From assembly GCF_022346615.1 (NCBI RefSeq), contig NZ_JAKRNS010000001.1:248001-312000 (forward strand): a stretch of DNA of 64,000 bases, given 5' to 3'. The first letter of the stretch is position 1. The number at the start of each line of letters is the position of its first letter. This document shows, one piece after another, positions 58,701-63,393 of this stretch. The stretch is from Staphylococcus sp. ACRSN (GTDB taxonomy: Bacteria; Bacillota; Bacilli; Staphylococcales; Staphylococcaceae). The notes beneath the pieces were generated by a model. That model was not told the origin of the DNA. It saw only the letters and a program-made list of their open reading frames with translations, and made no database searches. The translations under genes were made by a program, and so were the position numbers.

Positions 58701-60492
58701 GGTTAAGATTCGTGGTTACCGTATTGAACTTGGCGAAATTGCAAGTCACTTACGCCGAATCGATGGTATCTCAGACGTAGGTGTTATTGTTAGACAAATG
58801 GTTGGCGACGATTTATCTATATGTGCTTACTTAGTATCTGACCAAGAGATATCATTTAGTGATATTAAAGCAGAATTAGGTAAAAAAGTTCCTGACTACA
58901 TGGTTCCTGCATATATGATGCAAATTGAGCAATTACCATTGACTGCTAATGGCAAATTGAACAAACGTGCTTTACCTGAAATTGAAGTGGAAAGCAAGGC
59001 TTATGTTGAACCTAGAAATGCGACAGAAGCAACAATAGTAGAAGCAGTTAAAAATGTCTTGAATGTCGAACAAGTAGGCGTATATGATAACTTCTTTGAA
59101 ATTGGTGGCGACTCTATTAAAGCCATTAAGTTAACGTCAGAATTATCTAAAACATATAATATTTCTATTAAAGATTTATTTGAACTACAAACGATTGAGC
59201 GTATTAGTGAATCGTTAGACGATAGTGCAGACACGAACTTGTTGACTAAATTAGCATCTCTAAAAGAGTTTAACTTAGAACAACCGCATCAATTTAGTAA
59301 TGCATTCATGCAAGAAATCGCAAGTTATAAAGAAAACAGTGCAGAACAATATGATGTGATTGATGTAGAAGCGGTTAAATCTAACAAGAATGTATTGCTT
59401 ACAGGTGCAACTGGATTCTTTGGTATTTATCTACTAAATAATTTGTTAGAAGATACTGACTTTGATATTTATGTGATGGTTCGTAGTAATAAAGAGATTA
59501 CAGGCGAAACGAAGTTGCACAATAACTGGGTTTACTATTTTGAATCTCAAATTGACGAAGCATTTGCAAATAGAATTCATATCGTTGAAGGTAATATTGA
59601 GACTGAACATTTAGGTATGAGTGAATCGACTTATGAAGCATTGTCTGGAGAAATTGATTTAATTGTCAATGCTGCAGCAAACGTAAATCACTTTGCAACT
59701 AAAGATGCATCTTACGGCGCCAATGTTGGTGGAATTGAACAAATAATTCAATTTGCACAAGATGGCAAAGTAAAAGAAATACACCATATGTCTACAATTT
59801 CAATAGCTTCAGGTAAAGTTGAAGACAAGGCACAACTAACATTCTCAGAATACGATGTTGATATTGGTCAAAAACCAAATAATGTGTATTTAGATGGTAA
59901 AATCGAAGCTGAAAAAATCTTAATTGATAGTCGAGAACAAGGAGTAGAAACAAATATCTATAGACTTGGTAACTTACAGTGTGATTCTAGAACTGGATTG
60001 TTCCAAAAAAATGAAGAAAATAATGCATTCTATAGCGTTATTAAATCATTTAAGAAACTGGAAAAATTCCCAGAACTTCCAAATGACAGTTTAGAATTTA
60101 CACCGGTAGATCAAGCTGCTGAAGCTTGTAGTACTTTGATTAAGAACAATCAACTAAGCAATGAAATACATCATATATACAACACACATCATTTAACATT
60201 AACGCAATTGATGAATGTTTATAATCAACATGATTATCATATCGAAAACATCCAATGGAATGACTTTATGGACTTCTTAATGGAATGTATCGAACAAGGT
60301 ATTAAGAGTGATGAAATCAATGATTTCCTATTACACACTGGTATTTTAGATAATAATATGTTTAACAAATCACACTTTGAAGTATTAGATTTCAAGACGA
60401 ATTATATCTTGGAAAAACTAAACTTTGAGTGGAAACCAACAGATAATGAAGTATTATCAAAAATGATCAGTCATCCAAAAAATAATTTCTAA
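43693..60492 (+). CDS. five-module nonribosomal peptide synthetase with terminal reductase
   Basis: Single 5599-residue multienzyme reading (C-A-T)x5-R. Condensation His-His-Asp motifs: HHLISDAW at 132, HHIISDG at 1169, HHIVSDG at 2207, HHIISDG at 3246, HHVISDG at 4284. Adenylation P-loops YTSGTTG at about 594, 1632, 2670, 3709, 4747. Carrier serines at 988, 2026, 3065, 4103 (GGHS) and 5141 (GGDS). The reductase has GATGFFG at 5238 and a Thr5368-Tyr5399-Lys5403 triad. No epimerase, methyltransferase or thioesterase domain is present. Pocket codes are all serine-like (see module entries). The start is TTG behind AGGAGGT. It is followed by PPTase and TEII genes and lies between ssb and rpsR. 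Predicted product: an N-acylated or otherwise capped pentaserine-like peptide aldehyde or alcohol. Confidence 0.93.
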   Translation: MTETKLLSYAQKEILQIEQYYENTSISNIAGVVHMRNNITYDEINEAFNEIVKQHDTLRIRITKEDGVYKQYLVDYEHEDFEYHDFYQDQDGYEKWIKETASTNIFNLDEKLYKTVIFKYPEGYYGIFLLQHHLISDAWGVTIVVNNLIKKLLGKSVSEEDIGATYFEAIETEEKYETTNRFNKDKAFWLEKLENFEDNILFDKSTLDSAVGKRISIKLPEDETKRIFQFCEDNEISISNLFSAIMQIIKHKNTLSKTNSVGLLIHNRNTKKEKSSTGIFSRVLPMIVDTDPEQTVRDYLEKIRRESLNLLKHRKYPYDYIVENSGNKKGLVDCFVSFQNTQYDAEFVKKGYTDEWLDNGTNNSPLSVNLSNRSNGEGMDIDYDYQIDALDESGIYNLHETIFHVLNHMIDQPETQIKDIEVVNGEEKTTILKDFNNTALALNNKMTFVERFEQQVTQHPTKTAITFEGESLTYEALNAKVNQMARQLRADGVVEDSLVAIMSNRRIEMIIGIYATLKAGGAYVPIDPNYPTERINYILEDSEAKVLLTDQSLDNDIIYNNKVIDITQTQKFEILDSTNLTHNTDVSNLMYVIYTSGTTGKPKGVLVPGESVMNRLNWLIDKYDITNEDKVFFKTPFTFDVSVWEVFGFAMIGAESVLLPSGEEGNPEKIVSVIESTQPTMVHFVPSMFSVFINYIKSTNQADAVSSLRYVLASGEALKPELVNQFNDLIGGKNDTLLINLYGPTEATIDVTSFDCISGEQYDAIPIGKPVANTQAYILNENNNLMAIGVAGELCIAGTNVTKGYLNRPELTAEKFVDNPFGEGKMYRTGDLAKWELDGNITYLGRIDEQVKIRGYRIELGEVENVLRQHEIVTDVAVVAKQVIDEELSICAYIVSDADIDVEAIKAQLNKQLPEYMVPAYIMQVESLPVSQSGKLNKRALPEIKVDSKDYVEPRNNMEQVIVNIFAEVLNVDQVSVFDNFFQIGGHSLKAISVINEIESTTAKRLPLKAVFDNPTSAQLAYLLESEESNVLGQEIPKAETKPYYLTSSPQKRLFVLNEMVEGQTAYNMASMLEIVGDVDIKRVQNAFQALVERHEALRTRFDTVDGEPVQIIDNEGSIEVGYDEIDTTDYDALLSEFVRPFDLTTAPLLRVKVVKCDEKRYVLLFDMHHIISDGLSINVIIKEFTALYKGRTLEELSIQYKDYSEWMRSRDLDDQRQFWLSQFEEEAPVIDLPYDHARPNQQSFTGKTVSLEMPEHTKRAIQSLSQRTGSTDYMVLLSSFMVLLHKYSRQEDIIVGSPISGRTHKATENMIGMFVNTLAMRSNPERNKSFMQLLDEVKATSLAASDNQEYPLEALVEEIVEKRDLTRNPLFDVLFTLQNTENESFQIDDWSTRQIESSVTNAKFDLSMTIHDNDGYRVALEYAEELFESETIERMLSHFMELLSEITAHPEHNIRELELITQQEKNMILNDFNDTTVPYNNTQTFVERFEQQVAKAPDKVAITFEGESLTYQALNERVNQMAYQLRAEGVGADSLVAVMTNRRIEMIVGIFGALKAGGAYVPIDPNYPIERINYILEDSEAPVLLIDKPLDENIVFDNKVIDLTADKSIWSLPTENLPHITDVSNLMYVIYTSGTTGRPKGVLVPGESVMNRLNWIIETYGITNEDTICFKTPFTFDVSVWEVFGFAMIGAEAALLPSGEEGNPEKIMSLIHTNKATMVHFVPSMFSVFINFIKTTNQANLVSSLRYVLASGEALKPELVNQFNEHIGLENNTRLLNFYGPTETTIDVTSFDCVSGVQYDAIPIGKPIANTKAYILDEDNHLMGVGVAGELCITGVNVTNGYLNRPELTAEKFVDNPFGEGKMYRTGDLTRWNADGNIAYLGRIDEQVKIRGYRIELGEIDSVLRQNTDLLDVAVVTKSMTDGDLAICTYIVANQEIDLEAVKADLSHKLPDYMVPSYIMQIDDLPVTQSGKLNKKALPEIKVESKAYVAPTTEMESMLVSIYEDVLNVEQVSITDNFFEIGGHSLRAIGIINQIESRIGTRLPLKIIFESPTIVQLAKSVEQYATDSSTQSIPKATQQAFYLTSSPQKRLYVLNEMVDGQTAYNMPSMLEIKGEVDVERVQQAFQTIVNRHEALRTHFETKDGEPVQIVNDSATVVVDYNQSNIDDYETILSDFIRPFDLSKAPLLRVSIVELAEQHYILLFDMHHIVSDGFSVNLIIKEFTAIYHNQSLAPLDIQYKDYSEWMRERNLSGQREFWLDQFKDEAPVLDLPYDHSRPNQQSFTGKTLTVDMPDTVKQDIQRLTQETGSTDYMVLLSSFMVLLHKYSRQEDIVIGSPISGRTHRDTENMIGMFVNTLPMRAYPESKKSFAQLLSEVKTQALSAFDNQEYPLEALVDEIVETRDLTRNPLFDVLFTLQNNEKDSLAIEDWSVEQKEAAYTNAKFDLSMTIHENNGYQVSLEYAEELFERDTVERMLNHFIEVIANAAQQPEQHISDIDIITESEQDVILNQFNDTDLLLDNTVTLVERFEQHAAQSPDKVAITFEGETITYKTLNERANQVAYQLRNEGVKPNDLVGIMSQRRLEMMIGIYGILKAGGAYVPLDPSHPHERTNFILEDSNPRALLTDENIDYGIKFEKEIIKLTNNTFLESLPTDNLPLVIDETNLMYIIYTSGTTGKPKGVMVPYGSVMNRLNWMVDYFELGATDKILFKTPFTFDVSIWEVFGWAVMGGEIVMLRSGEESNPEKIASVIDEYDITMAHFVPSMLSVFIDFIKTTQRQDNIASLNHVFTSGETLKVDYVNQFNDLVGGPNQTLLYNLYGPTETTVEVTYYPVFAGQTYTEVPIGRPIANSQGYVLNEDNNLLGIGVPGELCIGGANVTKGYLNRPDLTAEKYVDNPFGTGKMYRTGDLVKWRKDGQLEYLGRIDEQVKIRGYRIELGEIESLIAQIDEVAEVAVVTKAPKGSEEAMIAAYFVSDHAINFDSVRAVLSKKVPEYMIPTYMTQIDQLPVTANGKLDKKGLPEIELETKVYVEPRNEMEATIATVFGNVLNIENVSATDNFFEIGGHSLRAISVINELESRLSVRVPLKTIFENSTVAQLASAIENESTASTNQEIPLAETRSHYLASSPQKRLYVLNEMMDGQTSYNMPSMLEIRGSVDVARVQNAFQKLVNRHEALRTHFDTIDGEPVQIIEDKVQINVDYEVAYTEDYEPLLNAFIRPFNLANAPLLRVKVVKCAEQRYVLLFDMHHIISDGFSINLIIKEFTELYHNQALESLKVQYKDYSEWMHTRDLNEQREFWLSQFSDEAPVLDLPYDYSRTNHQSYTGETVSVSISETTRTAIQQLAQETGSTDYMILLSSFMVLLHKYSRQEDIVVGSPISGRTHKETEQMLGMFVNTLAIRAYPEREKSFKQLLAEVKDTSLQAFDHQEYPLEELVDEIVETRDLTRNPLFDVLFTLQNNEKESLQIDDWSVEQKEPSTTNAKFDLSMTIFDDQGYSIALEFAQELFNRETVERMLAHYVEILEHSVQQPEQKISHLEMITQEEKDIIFNEFNDTAVPFNNTKTFVERFETQVAKTPKQTAITYEGVSLTYQALNAKANQLANYLRVEGVVPNSPVGLMTNRSLEMMIGIYGILKAGGAYVPIDPNYPSDRINYILGDSQPSVLLTDQSLDASIEFDNKVVDLTDDAMVTTQATDNLEPVTTVDDLMYIIYTSGTTGKPKGVMVPYKGVMNRLNWMIDKYHISSDDTILFKTPFTFDVSVWEIFGFAMIGGQAVLLPSGEESNPEKITDLLEQHQVSMVHFVPSMLGVFIDFIKSTNKVDNISTVNYVLASGEALKPEQVNQFNTVIGKQNDSLLIDLYGPTEASIEVIYYPCTADQTYDTIPIGKPIANIQAYIMNEDNNLMGIGVPGELCIGGVGVTKGYLNRPDLTAEKFIDNPFGDGKLYRTGDLAKWSANGNVEYLGRIDEQVKIRGYRIELGEIESLLGQIDYISDVAVIAKPMAGEELAICAYLVSDKDIVNEDVKAILSQKLPDYMVPSYMAQIEQLPVTSNGKLDKKKLPEIKVESKAYVAPTNETESMLATIYETNLNIEKVSIHDNFFEIGGHSLKAIGIINKIEASNGVRLPLKAMFENPTIAQLAKIVDEHANETTAQHIPEAETKAYYATSSPQKRLYVLNEMVKGQTAYNMPSMLEIQGEVDPKRVQNVFQTLIERHETLRTHFETIDGEPVQIVNDSAEINIEYAEISTDNYETLLDDFVQPFDLSQAPLLKVKIVKVAESRYVLLFDIHHVISDGFSINLIIKEFTALYHDQTLEELKVQYKDYSEWMSTRDLSDQREFWLSQFKEEAPVLDLPYDFTRPKSQSFTGKTVSAQIPAETRHAISRLTQKTGCTDFMILLSSFMVLLHKYSRQEDVVVGSSIAGRTHQDTENIVGMFVNTLPMRAYPESNKSFNQLLNEVKDVSLKAYDHQEYPLEELVDEIVEKRDLTRNPLFDVLFTLQNNEKESLDIEDWIVEPKEATNINAKFDLNMMIEDDGDYKVSIEYGAELFEHQTVERMLAHYVELLANVVQQPENQIGEINIATSEERTQILGEFNNTREALDNRRIFMDHFEAQVEQTPDRTAIVYEGESLTYQQLNDRANQLAYKLRGEGVKPNMVVGMLTQRSLEMMIGIYGILKAGGAYVPIDPNNPVDRINYMLNDSQPKILLTDATLDEQIEYDGNIINLTDKAGLAHLPTENLPSVVSADDLMYIIYTSGTTGNPKGVIVSYEGVMNRINWMIKDFNINSEDKVLFKTLYTFDVSVWEIFGFAMVGAQLVLLPSGEEGNPDKLASIIQENDITMVHFVPSMLGVFIDYIKSTNRMDDIASINYIPSSGEALKPEQVNRFNDLLGRPNNSLLIDLYGPTEASIEVVCNPLYPSETYDIIPIGRPISNVQIYILNEKNNLMGIGVPGELCIGGIAVTHGYLNRPGLTEQQFIDNPFGEGKLYRSGDLAKWRSDGELEYIGRIDEQVKIRGYRIELGEIASHLRRIDGISDVGVIVRQMVGDDLSICAYLVSDQEISFSDIKAELGKKVPDYMVPAYMMQIEQLPLTANGKLNKRALPEIEVESKAYVEPRNATEATIVEAVKNVLNVEQVGVYDNFFEIGGDSIKAIKLTSELSKTYNISIKDLFELQTIERISESLDDSADTNLLTKLASLKEFNLEQPHQFSNAFMQEIASYKENSAEQYDVIDVEAVKSNKNVLLTGATGFFGIYLLNNLLEDTDFDIYVMVRSNKEITGETKLHNNWVYYFESQIDEAFANRIHIVEGNIETEHLGMSESTYEALSGEIDLIVNAAANVNHFATKDASYGANVGGIEQIIQFAQDGKVKEIHHMSTISIASGKVEDKAQLTFSEYDVDIGQKPNNVYLDGKIEAEKILIDSREQGVETNIYRLGNLQCDSRTGLFQKNEENNAFYSVIKSFKKLEKFPELPNDSLEFTPVDQAAEACSTLIKNNQLSNEIHHIYNTHHLTLTQLMNVYNQHDYHIENIQWNDFMDFLMECIEQGIKSDEINDFLLHTGILDNNMFNKSHFEVLDFKTNYILEKLNFEWKPTDNEVLSKMISHPKNNF
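46798..49911 (+). other. NRPS module 2: C, A (Ser), T
   Basis: C2 from about residue 1037 has the YYLTSSPQKRLFVLNEM start and HHIISDG, LCL type. A2 (about 1485-1980) has pocket DVWHLSFIDK, one change (Leu to Phe before YGPTE) from the Ser code. T2 Ser2026. Confidence 0.72.
49912..53025 (+). other. NRPS module 3: C, A (Ser-like), T
   Basis: C3 has HHIVSDG. A3 (about 2523-3020) has pocket DVWHFSLVEK, one change from the DVWHFSLVDK Ser code of EntF type. T3 Ser3065. Confidence 0.7.
53026..56139 (+). other. NRPS module 4: C, A (Ser-like), T
   Basis: C4 has HHIISDG. A4 (about 3562-4060) has pocket DVWHLSLIEK, one Asp-to-Glu change from the Ser code. T4 Ser4103. Confidence 0.7.
56140..59340 (+). 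other. NRPS module 5: C, A (Ser-like), T
   Basis: C5 has HHVISDG. A5 (about 4600-5095) has pocket DVWHPSLIEK, two changes from the Ser code, including Pro at the position equivalent to GrsA 299, so it is the least certain. T5 has GGDS instead of GGHS, as expected for a carrier that feeds a release domain rather than a condensation domain. Confidence 0.65.
59380..60492 (+). other. NRPS terminal thioester reductase (R) domain
   Basis: Extended short-chain dehydrogenase fold, residues about 5230-5599. GATGFFG binds NAD(P)H; MSTIS (Thr5368) and YLDGK (Tyr5399, Lys5403) form the catalytic set. Releases the peptide as an aldehyde (two electrons) or alcohol (four electrons). Confidence 0.88.
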
Positions 60493-60501
60493 GCAACAAC
60501 T

Positions 60502-60529
60502 GAGGCAGCAAATATATATTTGCTGCTTC
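60502..60529 (+). other. hairpin between NRPS and PPTase genes
   Basis: A perfect 13-bp stem (AGGCAGCAAATAT / ATATTTGCTGCTT) with almost no T-tract after it. More likely an attenuating or mRNA-stabilising hairpin than a full terminator. Confidence 0.5.
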
Positions 60530-60565
60530 AATTGCTTTGCTAATACAAAATGTGGAAGTGATACA

Positions 60566-61198
60566 GTGGAAGTTACTGTATATATATTAGATACCAGTGA
60601 TTCAATTTATCAAAATAAGCAAAGAAAAGCTAAATACTCAGAAATGTTTAAATGTTTTTGTGTTAAAGCGGCAACAGGGCATGAAATTAACGATATTGCG
60701 TTTAAAACAGGCGATTATGGGAAACCTTTGTTGTATAGGCCATATAACAAACACTTAAATATTTCACATACGGATGGTTTTTCAGTATGTATCGTCAGTG
60801 ACATAAATGTAGGTATTGATATAGAAAAAATAGAACCAATCGATTTGACGATTGCTAAGAATTATTTTGTGCAAGCAGAATATCAATACATTATGAAAGA
60901 TGGTTATAATAAAGCGCAGTTGAACCGTTTTTTTGAAGTGTGGACATTGAAAGAATGTTATATCAAGATGCTCGGAACTGGAATCTATAAAGCGTTAGAT
61001 AGTTTTTCTATTACTCCAGAACATCAAACTTATAAGATGATTGAATTAGTAAATAATCAAGAACAACGTTTATCCAGTTTTCATAAATTATTATTTAACC
61101 AATATGCATTTTCAATAATTTTAGAAACTGCTAATCAAGATATAAAAGTAAATTTCACAGACATCACACATACATTTAATGCAGAATGTATATGTTAA
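60566..61198 (+). CDS. Sfp-type 4'-phosphopantetheinyl transferase
   Basis: Converts the five NRPS carrier domains to their active form by adding phosphopantetheine from CoA. The Sfp motifs are present: GKP, NISHTDG, VGIDIEKI (Mg-binding Asp and Glu) and FFEVWTLKECYIKMLGTG (W-KE-K motif). 210 residues, on the short side for Sfp (about 225). Initiates at a GTG behind GGAAGTG, 73 bp after the NRPS stop. It resembles the role of AusB next to AusA in S. aureus. Confidence 0.88.
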   Translation: MEVTVYILDTSDSIYQNKQRKAKYSEMFKCFCVKAATGHEINDIAFKTGDYGKPLLYRPYNKHLNISHTDGFSVCIVSDINVGIDIEKIEPIDLTIAKNYFVQAEYQYIMKDGYNKAQLNRFFEVWTLKECYIKMLGTGIYKALDSFSITPEHQTYKMIELVNNQEQRLSSFHKLLFNQYAFSIILETANQDIKVNFTDITHTFNAECIC

Positions 61199-61209
61199 GG
61201 GGCGAGAAT

Positions 61210-61905
61210 ATGGCAAAGACAACATTATTTTGTATTCCGTTTGCAGGGGGAAGCAAAACCTTATATTATCCGTTAAAAGAAAAATTACCAAACCACATCC
61301 AATTCAAACCATTAGAGTTACCCGGACGTGGTGAACGACTGATTGAAGATGCGTTAGATAGCATTGAAGATATGGTTGATGACTTAGCAAACCAAATTGT
61401 TAAAGAAAAACCAGAATCATTTATCTTACTAGGTTATAGTTTAGGAACTATCTTAGCATATGAATTATATTATAAATTAGATGCATTAGGTTATAGACCT
61501 GAGCATATGATTCTCTGCGCAAGCGAACCTATAGGATGTATAGACCGAAACAATAATATTGCGAATATGACAGATGAAGAATTCAAGCAATTTATTAAAG
61601 ATAAAGGTGGCACACCAGAAGAAGTCTTAGCACATGAAGAATTATGGGAGCTTGTAAAACCTTCTCTTAAAAATGACTTCTTAGCAATAGATTACTACGA
61701 TAATAAGCCTAAAGCTGAAAAAGTAAAAGCAAATATTTCTGTCTTTGTTGGCAAACAAGATAAGATTTGTGATCAAGATATCTACAAGTGGTCAGATTTA
61801 ACGAGAGGCCAAGTTGATTATCAATTTTTCGATGGCGGACATTTCTTTATCAATAACCAATACGACGGTTTCAGTGAAAAAATAAAACTCGTCTTAAATC
61901 ATTAA
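61210..61905 (+). CDS. type II thioesterase (external, GrsT/SrfAD-like)
   Basis: Alpha/beta hydrolase that clears misprimed or stalled acyl groups from NRPS carrier domains. CIPFAGGSKTLYYPL, ELPGRGER, the nucleophile elbow GYSLG and the C-terminal GGHFFI histidine motif are characteristic. 231 residues. The ATG giving MAKTTLF follows GGGGCGAG near the end of the PPTase gene, 11 bp after its stop. An upstream in-frame ATG overlaps the PPTase gene without a ribosome site. Completes the NRPS operon. Confidence 0.88.
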   Translation: MAKTTLFCIPFAGGSKTLYYPLKEKLPNHIQFKPLELPGRGERLIEDALDSIEDMVDDLANQIVKEKPESFILLGYSLGTILAYELYYKLDALGYRPEHMILCASEPIGCIDRNNNIANMTDEEFKQFIKDKGGTPEEVLAHEELWELVKPSLKNDFLAIDYYDNKPKAEKVKANISVFVGKQDKICDQDIYKWSDLTRGQVDYQFFDGGHFFINNQYDGFSEKIKLVLNH

Positions 61906-62195
61906 TTGTAATGATTGAATGATGTGTAGTTATTTTACGTTTGCAATTTGTTGAATTATGAAAATATTACTATGAAATGTGTATTAATAGTTTATAACAT
62001 ATTGACAAATGTCATATAATTTTATACTATTAGTGGTGCACATATACACACACGTAAAGATTTAATACAATACTTCACACATATTTATAAATCTTTTAAT
62101 AATAAAAACGTATAAACATGAATCGCCATAGAGTGATTGATAAAGAACGCATATGAACGTTATAAAAAAATAATCAATAAGGGAGGCAGTTAACC
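61906..62195. other. region between TEII gene and rpsR, with rpsR promoter
   Basis: 290 bp without a gene. It holds a near-consensus promoter, TTGACA at 62002-62007, a 17-bp spacer and TACTAT at 62025-62030, leaving a leader of about 160 nt before rpsR. I see no clear terminator for the NRPS operon, so read-through into rpsR is possible. Confidence 0.65.
62002..62030 (+). promoter_or_regulatory. promoter of rpsR
   Basis: TTGACA-N17-TACTAT. It gives rpsR independent transcription now that it is cut off from rpsF-ssb. Confidence 0.75.
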
Positions 62196-62438
62196 ATGGC
62201 AGGTGGACCAAGAAGAGGCGGACGTCGTCGTAAAAAAGTTTGTTATTTCACAGCAAACGGAATTACACACATCGACTATAAAGACACAGAATTATTAAAA
62301 CGTTTTATCTCAGAACGCGGTAAAATTTTACCACGTCGTGTAACAGGCACTTCAGCTAAATATCAACGTATGTTAACTTTAGCTATTAAACGTGCTCGTC
62401 ATATGGCATTATTACCATATGTTAAAGAAGAACAATAA
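62196..62438 (+). CDS. rpsR: 30S ribosomal protein S18
   Basis: 80 residues, basic N-terminus ([14 protein letters not shown]) followed by the conserved core [34 protein letters not shown] and [13 protein letters not shown]. Ribosome binding site GGGAGG. It normally lies directly behind ssb. Confidence 0.96.
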   Translation: MAGGPRRGGRRRKKVCYFTANGITHIDYKDTELLKRFISERGKILPRRVTGTSAKYQRMLTLAIKRARHMALLPYVKEEQ

Positions 62439-62456
62439 TAGTTATTGTATCTGAAC

Positions 62457-62491
62457 AACCCCGTAAGCATATGCTTACGGGGTTTTTTGTG
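62457..62491 (+). terminator. terminator after rpsR
   Basis: AACCCCGTAAGC / GCTTACGGGGTT stem followed by TTTTT. Confidence 0.9.
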
Positions 62492-62618
62492 TTTTTTGGA
62501 ATTTGTGAAAATAGAGTTATAGAGAAGGGAGAATATGCTTTGAAAACAAGTGAATTTACTTTAACGATAAATCATTTTTTCTGGCAACTAGCTGTATTCT
62601 CATTAATAAATGAAATAT

Positions 62619-62664
62619 ACATAGCAGATTCACTCACTTATTTTCAGAGCAAATCTGCTATGTT
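62619..62664. other. hairpin downstream of rpsR
   Basis: ACATAGCAGATT / AATCTGCTATGT stem of 12 bp with a 20-nt loop and weak T-tracts. It may end the convergent YxeA-family transcript. A short plus-strand frame (TTG 62540, 44 codons, behind AAGGGAG) runs into it; I do not call it a gene. Confidence 0.45.
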
Positions 62665-62679
62665 CGTATATTGATTCAA

Positions 62680-63099
62680 TTAGTTATCTATTTTGTCTAA
62701 TGCTGCTTTAGGTACTTGGGATTTTTGTACTTCTTTATAACTTTGGGTATCACCTAAACGTACTTCAAGTTTTAAGTAATGATTTGGTTTTAATTTATGC
62801 TCATTAAATGAGTTAAACTTAATTTCTTTTGTATTACCGGAATGATTGGATGCAGTTTGTTTATATGCATAGCTAATGAATTTTTGACCATTATTTGCAT
62901 AATTAACGTTTTTTTTGATTGGTTGTTGTATTTTGACGTAATAATATTCGTTGTGAATTAAGGGGTTAAACTTAGCGTAATCGCGTACTTTATTATTATC
63001 TTGATGACTTTCCGCATAAAGTTTCCATCCAACTAATACCAAAAAGATGAAAACTAATAATAATAAGATAGGTAATATTAGCTTGTAGATTGATCTCAA
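62680..63099 (-). CDS. YxeA-family protein
   Basis: 139 residues with one N-terminal membrane helix (about residues 7-28) or uncleaved signal, then an extracellular part with the YYVKIQQP strand and the LEVRLGDTQSYKEVQKSQVPKAAL C-terminal block that is typical of YxeA/DUF1093 proteins. Function of the family is unknown. RBS AGGAGG precedes the ATG. Confidence 0.75.
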   Translation of the reverse strand: MRSIYKLILPILLLLVFIFLVLVGWKLYAESHQDNNKVRDYAKFNPLIHNEYYYVKIQQPIKKNVNYANNGQKFISYAYKQTASNHSGNTKEIKFNSFNEHKLKPNHYLKLEVRLGDTQSYKEVQKSQVPKAALDKIDN

Positions 63100-63334
63100 A
63101 AATAATTCCTCCTAACGAGATGTTAAATTATATTTTAGAGATTTTAATATATTATATCTACAATTTAAAGTGACAATATACCTTACAATAATGTAATTAC
63201 ATAAAATTTTCCATTGTATGTTATATCAAAAGAAGTATGTAAAAATAGCCTATTATAAACCTTTTTAAGAATAATTGTGGTTACTTCTTATGAATTAATC
63301 GTTTTTTTAATGCAATCATATTGACTGCTTGAAA

Positions 63335-63378
63335 ATAAAAAAATGCTAGAACAATAAAATTAAATTATCCTAGCATGC
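63335..63378 (-). terminator. terminator of the poly-gamma-glutamate hydrolase gene
   Basis: On the minus strand, ATGCTAGGATAAT / ATTGTTCTAGCAT forms a stem followed by TTTTTTTATTTT, just after the stop codon. Confidence 0.7.
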
Positions 63379-63393
63379 TTATATTATAAAATC

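Noticed and set aside
62540..62674. 44-codon plus-strand frame behind AAGGGAG after rpsR
   Set aside because: It starts at TTG and runs through a hairpin to end at the convergent gene; no recognisable family.
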